Assembly (NCBI GenBank): GCA_033763995.1
Contig: JANRJL010000056.1
Location: forward strand, 1-64,000
Length of the DNA: 64,000 nucleotides
Reading direction: 5' to 3'
From: GCA-2737725 sp033763995
Lineage (GTDB): Bacteria; Pseudomonadota; Alphaproteobacteria; Rhodospirillales; Rhodospirillaceae
Shown: piece after piece, positions 1 through 6,515 of the stretch
Position numbering within the stretch: the first letter of the stretch is position 1
Layout of the letters: every line of letters begins with the position of its first letter
Translations under genes and position numbers: made by a program
Notes under the pieces: generated by a model
Seen by the model: only the letters and a program-made list of their open reading frames with translations
Told to the model about the DNA's origin: nothing
Database searches by the model: none

Positions 1-90
1 GCCGTATTCCGCGCCCAGGTCGGCCATGAGCTTGGTCATGGCGGCGGCGGCCACGCGGGCCGGGCTCGGCGTCCACAGGATATCTGACAT
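1..90 (-). CDS. Probable acetoacetyl-CoA synthetase, N-terminal fragment cut by the window edge
   Basis: Only the first 30 codons lie in the window. They read from an ATG at 90 and begin MSDILWTPSPARVAAAAMTK. The start pattern of a Trp-Thr-Pro-Ser block followed by an Arg and a helix is what I associate with acetoacetate-CoA ligases, which activate acetoacetate for ketone-body or polyhydroxybutyrate metabolism. No adenylation motif is visible because the rest of the gene lies beyond the edge. No clear Shine-Dalgarno precedes the ATG. Another acyl-CoA synthetase is possible, so the family call is tentative, although the reading frame is open to the edge. Confidence 0.5.
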   Translation of the reverse strand, partial: MSDILWTPSPARVAAAAMTKLMADLGAEYG

Positions 91-178
91 GCTGAAACGC
101 ACGTTGCGGGATACGGGTGCGTCCTGTAACCCGAAGCTGACACGGACTCAATATACAGACTCAAGATAAGGAACAGCC

Positions 179-1081
179 ATGGTCGCGCGCGGCCCGGCCC
201 CGCCAACCGACAACCTCAAGGGCGCCATCTGGATGGTGGCCAGTGCCTTGGTGTTTTCCGGCGTCTCGGTGTTGATCAAGGAGCTGGGCCAGCGCCTGCC
301 CTCGCCCGAGATCGTGTTTTTCCGCTGCCTGTTCGGGCTGGTGGTGATCATTCCCTTCGTGGCGCGCGACGGCCTCGGCGTGTTCAAGACCGCGCGGCCC
401 GACATGCACGTGGTGCGCGTGCTGTGCGCCGTGGTCGGCATGAACTGCGGCTTTTACGCCACCGCGCACCTGGAATTGGCCACGGCGGTATCCCTGGGCT
501 ACACGCGCCCGCTGTTCATGATTCTGCTGGCGGTGATGTTCCTGGGCGAGGTGGTGCGCTGGCGGCGCGGGCTGGCCACGCTGGTGGGCTTCTTCGGCGT
601 GCTCATCATGCTGCGGCCCACGGAAGTGCCGGTGGAGCTGCCGGCCATGGCGGCGCTGCTGGCGGCCTTCATGGTGGCCGGCGCCATGGCGGTGGTGAAG
701 CAGCAGGCGGCCGTCGACGGACCGGCGACCATCATGGTGTGGTTCGGCGTGGGCACGGCGATCCTCACCGCCGTCCCGGCGGCCTTCGTGTGGGAAACGC
801 CGCAGGCCGACCAGTGGGTGCTGCTGATCGCCATCGGCGTGCTGGCCAGCATCGGCCAGTACATGATGATCCAGGCTTTCACCCACGGCGAGGCCACGGT
901 GATGAACCCCATCGACTACCTGCAGATTTTGCTGGCGGCGTTGTTCGGCTTCTGGCTGTTCGACGAGGTGCCGAGCGTGTGGACCGGCGTGGGCGCGGTG
1001 GTGATCATCGCCTCGACGCTCTACATCCTCTTCCGCGAGGCCGCGCTGAAACTGCCCCCGCCGCCGCCGGTGAAGGAATGA
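179..1081 (+). CDS. DMT superfamily (EamA-type) transporter
   Basis: This 300-residue protein is almost entirely hydrophobic, with about ten membrane segments arranged as two EamA repeats (roughly residues 14-145 and 155-285). This is the usual size and layout of drug/metabolite exporters in the inner membrane. The first repeat opens with a Gly-Ala-Ile-Trp-Met helix and a conserved EIVFFR stretch after helix 2. The C-terminus is short and Pro-rich. The ATG at 179 follows an AAGGA Shine-Dalgarno. The substrate cannot be inferred from sequence. It is transcribed away from the acyl-CoA synthetase fragment, with 88 bp between the two starts, so it is probably monocistronic. Confidence 0.88.
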   Translation: MVARGPAPPTDNLKGAIWMVASALVFSGVSVLIKELGQRLPSPEIVFFRCLFGLVVIIPFVARDGLGVFKTARPDMHVVRVLCAVVGMNCGFYATAHLELATAVSLGYTRPLFMILLAVMFLGEVVRWRRGLATLVGFFGVLIMLRPTEVPVELPAMAALLAAFMVAGAMAVVKQQAAVDGPATIMVWFGVGTAILTAVPAAFVWETPQADQWVLLIAIGVLASIGQYMMIQAFTHGEATVMNPIDYLQILLAALFGFWLFDEVPSVWTGVGAVVIIASTLYILFREAALKLPPPPPVKE

Positions 1082-1090
1082 GTCTTTGTT

Positions 1091-1140
1091 GGTCGCATTT
1101 TCCACGCCAAGTGGAAGGCCACTTCTCGGGAAAATGCTCT
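1091..1140 (-). repeat. Palindromic intergenic repeat, class I, copy A
   Basis: Read on the minus strand this begins AGAGCATTTTCCCGAGAAGT and ends GGAAAATGCGACC. It shares both ends and the TTGGCGTGGAAAATGCGACC arm with the copies at 13081-13140, 13358-13410 and 62934-62982. The outer arms (GCATTTTCC and GGAAAATGC) can pair. It lies between the convergent transporter and pterin dehydratase genes, and its edge contains the first base of the dehydratase stop codon. Repeats of this design are common between genes in Rhizobiales and related alphaproteobacteria. Confidence 0.8.
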
Positions 1141-1429
1141 ATTTCGCCGCCGCGTCCATGAACTTGGCCAGCGCGATGTCCTTTTCGCTCAAGCCCCCGC
1201 AGTCGTGGGTCGACAGCGTCACCTCCACGGTCTTGTAAATGTTGAACCACTCGGGATGGTGATCCATTTTCTCGGCCATCAGCGCCACGCGGGTCATGAA
1301 CCCGAAGGCCGCGTTGAAATCGGCGAAGACGAATTTTTTATGGATGGCGTCGCGCCCCGTCACCTCGGACCAGCCGGTGAGATCCTTCAGCGCTTGAGCG
1401 CGGGCGGCGGGAGAAAGCTTGGCGGTCAT
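1139..1429 (-). CDS. phhB: 4a-hydroxytetrahydrobiopterin dehydratase (pterin-4a-carbinolamine dehydratase)
   Basis: The 96-residue product has the usual length for the cytosolic enzyme that dehydrates 4a-hydroxytetrahydropterin, recycling the cofactor of aromatic amino-acid hydroxylases. The family's His-rich active-site segment is present: His57-His58-Pro-Glu-Trp, then Tyr65 and the TLSTHD block with His75. No phenylalanine hydroxylase gene lies nearby, so the partner is unknown. The ATG at 1429 follows GGAGA five bases upstream. The gene is divergent from the metallopeptidase gene with only 23 bp between the starts, so the two promoters must overlap. Confidence 0.92.
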   Translation of the reverse strand: MTAKLSPAARAQALKDLTGWSEVTGRDAIHKKFVFADFNAAFGFMTRVALMAEKMDHHPEWFNIYKTVEVTLSTHDCGGLSEKDIALAKFMDAAAK

Positions 1430-1452
1430 GGAAGTCTCCGATTGGGACTGCT

Positions 1453-1887
1453 ATGTCTCGGTCCATGATATCACCGCCCAGCCTCGATGACATCGAAGCC
1501 CTCGCCGCCGAGGCCTTGACGGTGCTGCCCCAGCGCCTGCGCCAATTCACCACGGCGCTGGTGATCCGCGTGGCCGAGTTTCCCGATGACGACGTCATGG
1601 CCGAGATGGGGCTGGAAAGCCCCTTCGATATTCTCGGGCTCTATCAGGGCATCGCCATGGACGAGGAACAGGTGGAGCACTCGGGCAACCTGCCCAACAT
1701 GGTGTTCCTCTACCGCCGGCCGATTTTGGATTACTGGTGCGAGACCGGCGAGGACCTGGCCCACGTCGTGCGCCACGTGTTGATCCACGAAATCGGGCAC
1801 CACTTCGGGTTTTCGGACGCCGAGATGGAAGCGCTGGAGGCGGAAGCAGAGGCCGAAGCGGAAGCGGAGGAGCGGGCGAGGGATTGA
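1453..1887 (+). CDS. Metallopeptidase family protein (zincin-like, HEXXH)
   Basis: This 144-residue protein belongs to the small zincin-like family found widely in alphaproteobacteria and actinobacteria, whose substrates are unknown. The zinc motif HEIGHHFG is at residues 112-119, with His112 and His116 as ligands and Glu113 as the catalytic base. It is followed by FSDAEMEALE, typical of this family. There is no signal peptide, so it is probably cytosolic. The C-terminal tail is an unusual run of alternating Glu and Ala encoded by a near-repeat of gcggaa units. A second ATG four codons downstream is an alternative start. Confidence 0.85.
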   Translation: MSRSMISPPSLDDIEALAAEALTVLPQRLRQFTTALVIRVAEFPDDDVMAEMGLESPFDILGLYQGIAMDEEQVEHSGNLPNMVFLYRRPILDYWCETGEDLAHVVRHVLIHEIGHHFGFSDAEMEALEAEAEAEAEAEERARD

Positions 1888-1890
1888 GGC

Positions 1891-2187
1891 TTAGTCCGAG
1901 AACTTCCCCTCGATGTCTTCGCTGGAATGATAAATGTGCAGAATCTCGATCACGTCGGGCTTTTCTTCATAAAGGATCACATGCCGACCGCTGAGAATCG
2001 ACTTCACGCCTGGCGCGAGATCGTCCCGGGAGTGCCCCAGCTTCGGCATTAATGCCAAGGCCTTGAACGTGTCGCCGATCGCATCGAGATAGACGCGGCG
2101 TTGCTTTTCGCCCCAGGTCGTTCGCGTGTAATCGCCAATGGCTCGCAGATCGTCCCACGCGGGCTCCGAGAGCTCGACCCGTTTCAT
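1891..2187 (-). CDS. parE: ParE-type toxin of a type II toxin-antitoxin system
   Basis: The 98-residue product has the RelE/ParE fold signature: the opening LSEPAWDDLRAIGDYT helix, a WG motif, the central Leu-Gly-His-Ser-Arg-Asp segment, and strand-forming HVILYEEKPDVIEILHIYH near the end. ParE toxins poison DNA gyrase, but this fold also includes mRNA interferases, so the target is inferred from the partner. It starts inside the last codons of the antitoxin gene with a 4-bp overlap (ATGA), so translation is coupled. The gene is intact. Confidence 0.88.
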   Translation of the reverse strand: MKRVELSEPAWDDLRAIGDYTRTTWGEKQRRVYLDAIGDTFKALALMPKLGHSRDDLAPGVKSILSGRHVILYEEKPDVIEILHIYHSSEDIEGKFSD

Positions 2188-2432
2188 AGTGTGCGAAAAA
2201 AGTCGTCGATCTCGGCCGGCGTCCTGAACGTTGTCACGCGGCCTTCGGCAATGGCTTTTCTGCCCTCGGCGATGCCCTTGCGCAGCCGTTTGAGTTTGGC
2301 CGCGCGTTCCTCATCGGCGTTCATGAGCAGGCGCACGGCGTCGCGCATCACTTCGCTCGCGTTGTTGTAATCGCCCGATTCGACCTTCGCCCTGACGAAT
2401 TTCTCGAGTTTTCCGGTGAGGTGAATGTTCAT
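2184..2432 (-). CDS. parD: ParD-like antitoxin (CopG/Arc ribbon-helix-helix)
   Basis: This 82-residue protein has an N-terminal ribbon-helix-helix DNA-binding domain: the strand MNIHLTGKLEKFVRAKVESG, then YNNASEVMRDAVRLL. A charged C-terminal tail (roughly residues 45-82) would wrap the toxin. It sits upstream of and overlaps the toxin gene, as in parDE modules. The ATG at 2432 follows GAGGAG eight bases upstream. A 19-bp perfect palindrome just upstream (2450-2468) is the probable autoregulatory operator. Confidence 0.88.
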   Translation of the reverse strand: MNIHLTGKLEKFVRAKVESGDYNNASEVMRDAVRLLMNADEERAAKLKRLRKGIAEGRKAIAEGRVTTFRTPAEIDDFFRTL

Positions 2433-2449
2433 GGGGCTGGCTCCTCATT

Positions 2450-2468
2450 TATGTCCAACTTGGACATA
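2450..2468 (-). promoter_or_regulatory. Palindromic operator in the parDE promoter
   Basis: The sequence TATGTCCAACTTGGACATA is a perfect inverted repeat around a central C, 18 bp upstream of the parD start. On the minus strand a TTGATA (-35-like) lies just upstream, so the palindrome would fall between the -35 and -10 regions. Ribbon-helix-helix antitoxins normally repress their own operon from such sites. That ParD binds here is inference. Confidence 0.65.
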
Positions 2469-2493
2469 CGTATATCAAAATCGGATATGAACC

Positions 2494-3078
2494 TCACGCC
2501 AAAAGTTTCTTCACCTGCCGGCGCAGCACCGGCAACAGCTCTTTCTCGAACCACGGGTTCAGCTTGAGCCAGCCGGTGTTGCGCCAGCTGGGGTGGGGCA
2601 GCGGCAGAAATTTCGAGCGAAAATTCTTCCACGCCTTGACCGTGTCGGTGAGCGTGGCCTTGCGCGCCTCGCCCAGGTAACGCGCTTGCGCGTACTGGCC
2701 GATGAGAATGGTGAGGTCCACCTGGGGCATCAGCGGCAAGAGCCGAGGATGCCACAACGGCGCGCATTCGGGCCGCGGCGGCAAGTCGCCGCCCTTTTTG
2801 TCCTGGCCCGGAAAGCAAAAGCCCATGGGCATGATGGCGATGCGGGCTTCGTCGTAGAAGGTGTCGCGGTCCACACCCAGCCATTCGCGCAGCCGATCCC
2901 CCGAGCGATCGTCCCAGGGCACGCCGCTCGCGTGCACCTTGGTGCCGGGGGCCTGGCCGATGATCAGCACGCGCGCGGTGGACGAAATGCGCACCACCGG
3001 GCGCGGGTCGTGCTTGAAGTGCTGGGCGCAGAGCGTGCAAGCGCGCACGTCCTTGAGCACACTGGCGAGTTTGGTCAT
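2494..3078 (-). CDS. Uracil-DNA glycosylase family protein, probably with an Fe-S cluster
   Basis: The 194-residue product has the UDG superfamily motif I (GQAPGTKVHASGVPW, residues 41-55) and a motif II-like LPHPSWRN near residue 160. Four cysteines, Cys14-x2-Cys17 and Cys88-x16-Cys105, match the 4Fe-4S spacing of family 4-like glycosylases, which excise uracil from DNA. The start at 3078 is chosen because GGAGGAG lies immediately upstream and the ATG overlaps the sirtuin stop (ATGA). The frame stays open upstream, but that part is antisense-free coding of the sirtuin gene. Coupling to a deacylase gene is notable. Confidence 0.82.
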   Translation of the reverse strand: MTKLASVLKDVRACTLCAQHFKHDPRPVVRISSTARVLIIGQAPGTKVHASGVPWDDRSGDRLREWLGVDRDTFYDEARIAIMPMGFCFPGQDKKGGDLPPRPECAPLWHPRLLPLMPQVDLTILIGQYAQARYLGEARKATLTDTVKAWKNFRSKFLPLPHPSWRNTGWLKLNPWFEKELLPVLRRQVKKLLA

Positions 3079-3809
3079 GACTCCTCCAATAATGCGCGCA
3101 CATAAGCCGGCACGATTTGAGTGGCCGGTCCGTAATGCGCCTCGGCGAACAGCGAGGCCCCTTGCGAGGGTTCCAGGTTGAGTTCGGCCGTATGGGCGCG
3201 GCCCAGCCGGCGCACCAGGGCGACGAACCCCGCCGCCGGATAAACGTTGCCCGAGGTGCCGATGGAGAGGAACAGCGCGCAGTCCGCCAGCGCCTCTTGG
3301 ATGCGGTCCATCTCGCGCGGCATTTCGCCGAACCACACCACGTTGGGCCGCAAACCTCCGGGCCGCGCGCAACCCGCGCAAACATGATCCACGGACATGT
3401 CGCCGCTCCAGGGCACCACGTGCTCACAATAATTGCACAGCGCCTCGGCGTGGCGGCCGTGCATGTGAATGAGATTGCGCGTGCCTGCGCGCTCATGGAA
3501 CGAATCGACGTTCTGCGTGACCACCAGCACCTCGCCGGGCCAGTTTTGTTCCAGCTCAGCGAGGGCCGCGTGGGCGGCGTTGGGCTTGAGGTCCAGTGTG
3601 GCGGCCCGCGCCCGGCGCATGTTGTAAAACGCGTGCACGCGGTCGGGGTCGCGCGCGAAGGCCTCGGGTGTGGCCACATCCTCGATGCGCACCTTGGCCC
3701 AAATGCCGCCCGCGTCGCGGAAGGTTTCCAGCCCCGATTCCTGCGAGATGCCCGCCCCCGTGAGGATGACGATGGACGTCCCCGCTTGCGGTTTGTGACG
3801 AAGGTTCAT
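3075..3809 (-). CDS. cobB: NAD-dependent protein deacylase, SIR2 family (class III, CobB/SIRT5-like)
   Basis: This 244-residue sirtuin removes acyl groups from lysine using NAD. Visible features are the NAD-binding GAGIS (residues 18-22), QNVDSFHERAG (99-109), the catalytic His117 in HMHG, and a zinc site of Cys125, Cys128, Cys144 and Cys147. Tyr62 and Arg65 form the YxxR pair that marks class III enzymes able to remove succinyl or malonyl groups. The second residue of the usual NVDGLH motif region is changed to Ser-Phe, which is within family variation. Its stop overlaps the glycosylase start by 4 bp, so the two genes form an operon. Confidence 0.92.
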   Translation of the reverse strand: MNLRHKPQAGTSIVILTGAGISQESGLETFRDAGGIWAKVRIEDVATPEAFARDPDRVHAFYNMRRARAATLDLKPNAAHAALAELEQNWPGEVLVVTQNVDSFHERAGTRNLIHMHGRHAEALCNYCEHVVPWSGDMSVDHVCAGCARPGGLRPNVVWFGEMPREMDRIQEALADCALFLSIGTSGNVYPAAGFVALVRRLGRAHTAELNLEPSQGASLFAEAHYGPATQIVPAYVRALLEES

Positions 3810-3834
3810 ACCTGAGCTATGATATCGGCGGCTT

Positions 3835-3890
3835 AGAGCGTCGTGCGGAAAAGTGGAAACCGGTTTTCCGCAAAAACGACGCGACCAAAC
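3835..3890 (+). repeat. Palindromic intergenic repeat, class II, copy E
   Basis: The element opens AGAGCGTCGTGCGGAAAAGT, passes through an ACCGGTTTTCCGC arm and closes with ACGACGCGACC. GCGGAAAA pairs with TTTTCCGC, and the outer GCGTCGT pairs with ACGACGC. The overall plan (an AGAGC start, an AC-CGG centre and a GCGACCAAAC end) resembles class I. It sits between the divergent sirtuin and phosphatase genes. Confidence 0.65.
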
Positions 3891-3897
3891 AAGAACT

Positions 3898-3939
3898 TAG
3901 AGCAAGCCACCTAATTCTAACATACTGCGGCTTGCTCTA
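3898..3939. repeat. Stem-loop TAGAGCAAGCC / GGCTTGCTCTA
   Basis: An 11-bp perfect inverted repeat with a 20-base loop lies directly after repeat copy E and 16 bases before the phosphatase start. It has no T-tract, so it is not a typical terminator. It looks like another small alphaproteobacterial intergenic repeat, or a structured leader of the phosphatase mRNA. I see only this copy in the window. Confidence 0.5.
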
Positions 3940-3955
3940 GCGTTGAAGAAACATC

Positions 3956-4435
3956 ATGGCTTACCGCGTTCTGTTCGTCTGCACCGGAAACATCTGCCGC
4001 TCGCCCACGGCCGAGGGCGCCTTCCGCCGCGCGGTGGAAGCCGCCAACCTGGCCGCCGCCATCGAGACCGATTCGGCGGGCACCCACGGCTACCATATCG
4101 GCGAGCCGCCCGACGCGCGCAGCATCAAACATGCCGGCCAGCGCGGCATCGACATCGCGAACTTGCGGGCCCGGCGCGTGCGCGAGGCCGACTTCGACGC
4201 CTTTGACCTCATCTTGGCCATGGACCGCGAGCACCTGGCGCACTTACGCGCCATGCGGCGCGAGCACCACAAGGCCGAAGTGCGGCTGTTCTTGGATTTT
4301 CATTCTGCCGAACGCCACCACGACGTGCCCGACCCCTATTACGGCGAGGCGCCCGACTTCGAGCACGTGCTGGATCTGGTGGAAGAAGCGAGCCGCGGCT
4401 TGCTCACGGCGCTGCGCGGCAAGCTCGGCGCATGA
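3956..4435 (+). CDS. Low-molecular-weight protein-tyrosine phosphatase
   Basis: The 159-residue protein carries the complete LMW-PTP active site: the P-loop CTGNICR at residues 9-15 (nucleophile Cys9, Arg15), followed by Ser-Pro-Thr, and the general-acid DPYY loop at 126-129. Such enzymes dephosphorylate tyrosine on proteins such as the kinases controlling exopolysaccharide export, or act on arsenate when in ars operons. No ars or Wzc-type gene is adjacent. The start at 3956 has a weak purine-rich GAAGAAA upstream. Repeats fill the region between it and the divergent sirtuin gene. Confidence 0.92.
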   Translation: MAYRVLFVCTGNICRSPTAEGAFRRAVEAANLAAAIETDSAGTHGYHIGEPPDARSIKHAGQRGIDIANLRARRVREADFDAFDLILAMDREHLAHLRAMRREHHKAEVRLFLDFHSAERHHDVPDPYYGEAPDFEHVLDLVEEASRGLLTALRGKLGA

Positions 4436-4453
4436 CGCCGGCCGCTCTCGCCG

Positions 4454-4993
4454 TCAATCGGCGAGAGAATATTCCGCCAAGGGCTCATAGACCGGCCCGC
4501 CGTTGCCGGTGCGGCTGTCGTAAAGAACGAATTCCTCGGCGCGGAAGGGCGGCACACGTAGTAAACTGTTGCCCTCGATGAAATATTGCAGGCGCTCGGA
4601 GTTGGCATTGTTCAAACGCGCGAGCGTGACATGGGGGACGAACTTGCGCGTCTCGCGCGGCTGACCCGCCACCGCCACGGCGGCCTCGACCCGGCCCTGC
4701 AGAATCTCTAGCTCCGGCGTGAGCGCGACGCGCGCGTAAATCGCGCGGGCTTTGCGGCCCTGGCCGAAGGTATCGACGCCCGCGATCTCCACATCGAAGC
4801 CGCGCGCGGTGACACGGGACAGCGCATGGCCGATATCCTCGGCGTCGGCCTCGGCGACCTCGCCGATGAAGCGCAGGGTGATATGCATGGTCTCGGGCGC
4901 GACCCAGCGTGCGCCGGGAATGCCCCCGCCCAGCAGCGCCAAGCGCTCGGCCAGCGCGGCGGGAATCGGCAGCGCGACGAAAAGACGCAGCAT
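4454..4993 (-). CDS. thpR: RNA 2',3'-cyclic phosphodiesterase (2H family)
   Basis: This 179-residue member of the 2H phosphoesterase family has both catalytic HxT motifs: His37-Ile-Thr39 in MHITLRFIGEV and His121-Val-Thr123 in PHVTLARL. The enzyme hydrolyses 2',3'-cyclic phosphate ends of RNA and was formerly called 2'-5' RNA ligase. The ATG at 4993 has GGAG seven bases upstream. It lies 16 bp downstream of the tesA stop on the same strand, so the two are probably cotranscribed, and it converges with the phosphatase gene. Confidence 0.92.
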   Translation of the reverse strand: MLRLFVALPIPAALAERLALLGGGIPGARWVAPETMHITLRFIGEVAEADAEDIGHALSRVTARGFDVEIAGVDTFGQGRKARAIYARVALTPELEILQGRVEAAVAVAGQPRETRKFVPHVTLARLNNANSERLQYFIEGNSLLRVPPFRAEEFVLYDSRTGNGGPVYEPLAEYSLAD

Positions 4994-5009
4994 GAGGGCG
5001 CTCCGCGCG

Positions 5010-5696
5010 CTATTGTCCGCGCCGGTCGTGAACCTGGGCGATGAGTTTTTCCACGGACGGCAGGATTTTTTCGACCATCAGCGCCACGCCCTTGGGGTTG
5101 GGGTGAATGCGGTCGGCCTGGTTCAACGCCGGAACCGCCGCCACACCCTCGAGAAAGAATGGATAGAGCAGCACGTCGAACTTTTTCGCGAGCGCGGGAT
5201 ACATGGCGTTGAAGCGCTCGCCGTAATCGCGGCCCAGGTTGGGCGGCGCCAGCATGCCCGTCAACAGCACGGGAATGCCGTCGCGCTGCAGCCGTTCGAC
5301 GATGCCCGCGAGGCTTTTTTCCGTCACCGCCGGGTCGATGGCGCGCAGGCCGTCGTTGGCCCCCAGCGAGACGATGACCGCATCGGGTTTTTCCGCCAGC
5401 GACCATTCCAGCCGCGTCAGGCCCCCGGTGGAGGTGTCGCCGGAAATGCCGGCGTTGATGAGGTCGACATTGTAACCGTCGGCTTCCAGCGCGCGTTCCA
5501 ACTGGCTGGGGAAGGAGTCGGCCAGATCGTCCAGGCCGTAGCCCGCCGTGAGGCTGTCGCCCAGGGCGAGAATGCGAATCGGCCGGGACTCTTTGTCCTC
5601 TTTGGCTTGATCCGCGGCACTTGTATTTGCGTAGACCAGACACCCACATACGACCGCCACGGCCGCCGCCAAGAAGCGGTCACGACTCAGCGCCAT
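5010..5696 (-). CDS. tesA: Arylesterase / TesA-like GDSL lysophospholipase, exported
   Basis: The product (228 residues from this start) is a periplasmic SGNH hydrolase. Residues 1-27 form a signal peptide (MALSRDR, then a hydrophobic core). The GDSLTAGYG block carries the nucleophile Ser48, GISGDTS and GAND are blocks II and III, and DRIHPN near the end supplies the Asp-His pair. The family cleaves aryl and thioesters and lysophospholipids. An ATG at 5744 would add 16 residues before the signal peptide and would overlap the divergent ABC gene start. The internal ATG is preferred because it leaves a 100-bp region for divergent promoters, but Shine-Dalgarno evidence is weak for both. Confidence 0.88.
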   Translation of the reverse strand: MALSRDRFLAAAVAVVCGCLVYANTSAADQAKEDKESRPIRILALGDSLTAGYGLDDLADSFPSQLERALEADGYNVDLINAGISGDTSTGGLTRLEWSLAEKPDAVIVSLGANDGLRAIDPAVTEKSLAGIVERLQRDGIPVLLTGMLAPPNLGRDYGERFNAMYPALAKKFDVLLYPFFLEGVAAVPALNQADRIHPNPKGVALMVEKILPSVEKLIAQVHDRRGQ

Positions 5697-5796
5697 CCAT
5701 CGCGTTCCCGCCGCAATCCGGGCTAATAAAGAGCGTTCCATCATGTTACAGACTGCCGCAATTCAGAGTGCCGCCGTTAAAACCGCAGTGAGCCGT

Positions 5797-6513
5797 ATGA
5801 ATCAGCCTCTCGCCTCCGCCACCCAACCCGCCATCGCGTTGCAGGGCGTGCACCTGACATTGGCCGGGCCCGCGGGGCCGGTCAACATCTTGCGCGGCAT
5901 CGACCTGACCGTGCCGCAGGGCTTGGCCCTGGGCGTGGTGGGGCCGTCGGGCTCGGGCAAGACCACCATGATCATGATCGTGGCGGGGCTGGAGCGCGTG
6001 AGCCAGGGCAAGGTGATCGTCGCGGGCACCGACTACGGCGCATTGGACGAGGACGGCCTGGCGCTTTTCCGGCGCGACAATGTCGGAATTGTGTTCCAGC
6101 AGTTTCACCTGATTCCCACCATGACGGCGCTGGAGAACGTGGCCGTGCCGCTGGAGTTCGCCGGCCGCGCCGATGCCTTCGACCGCGCCGAGGCGCAGCT
6201 CAAGCGCGTGGGGCTCGGCCACCGCATGGATCACTACCCCGGCCAATTGTCCGGCGGCGAGCAGCAGCGCGTGGCATTAGCTAGAGCATTCGCCGTGGAG
6301 CCGAAAATTCTGTTGGCCGACGAGCCCACCGGCAACCTGGACGGCGGCACGGGCCAGCAGATCATCGAGCTGTTGTTCGAGTTGCACGATCATCACAACA
6401 CCACGCTCGTGCTCATCACCCACGACCTGAAACTGGCCGGACGCTGCGACCGCGTGGTGCGCATCGCCGACGGCCTGATCGCGGGCGAAGGTTTGTCGCA
6501 AGCAGCGGAGTAA
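5797..6513 (+). CDS. ABC transporter ATP-binding protein (LolD/YbbA-like)
   Basis: This ATPase has Walker A GPSGSGKT, Q-loop, signature LSGGEQQR, Walker B ILLADEPTGNLD and a switch His in LITHD. The AxxFR...VGIVFQ segment and the LDGGTGQQI region are typical of the MacB/LolD/YbbA group that pairs with FtsX-type permeases. It would power the permease encoded 2 bp downstream. The ATG at 5797 is chosen because MNQPLAS leads directly into the domain. An upstream in-frame ATG at 5743 is possible but would overlap the tesA alternative start. Confidence 0.9.
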   Translation: MNQPLASATQPAIALQGVHLTLAGPAGPVNILRGIDLTVPQGLALGVVGPSGSGKTTMIMIVAGLERVSQGKVIVAGTDYGALDEDGLALFRRDNVGIVFQQFHLIPTMTALENVAVPLEFAGRADAFDRAEAQLKRVGLGHRMDHYPGQLSGGEQQRVALARAFAVEPKILLADEPTGNLDGGTGQQIIELLFELHDHHNTTLVLITHDLKLAGRCDRVVRIADGLIAGEGLSQAAE

Positions 6514-6515
6514 GC

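Noticed and set aside
4708..5649. A 313-codon frame within thpR and tesA on the same strand
   Set aside because: It is Arg- and Gly-rich and lies in a different frame from two genes with intact catalytic motifs.
5743..5796. An 18-codon N-terminal extension of the ABC ATPase
   Set aside because: It would overlap the alternative tesA start, lacks a good Shine-Dalgarno and does not resemble the family, so the internal ATG was used.
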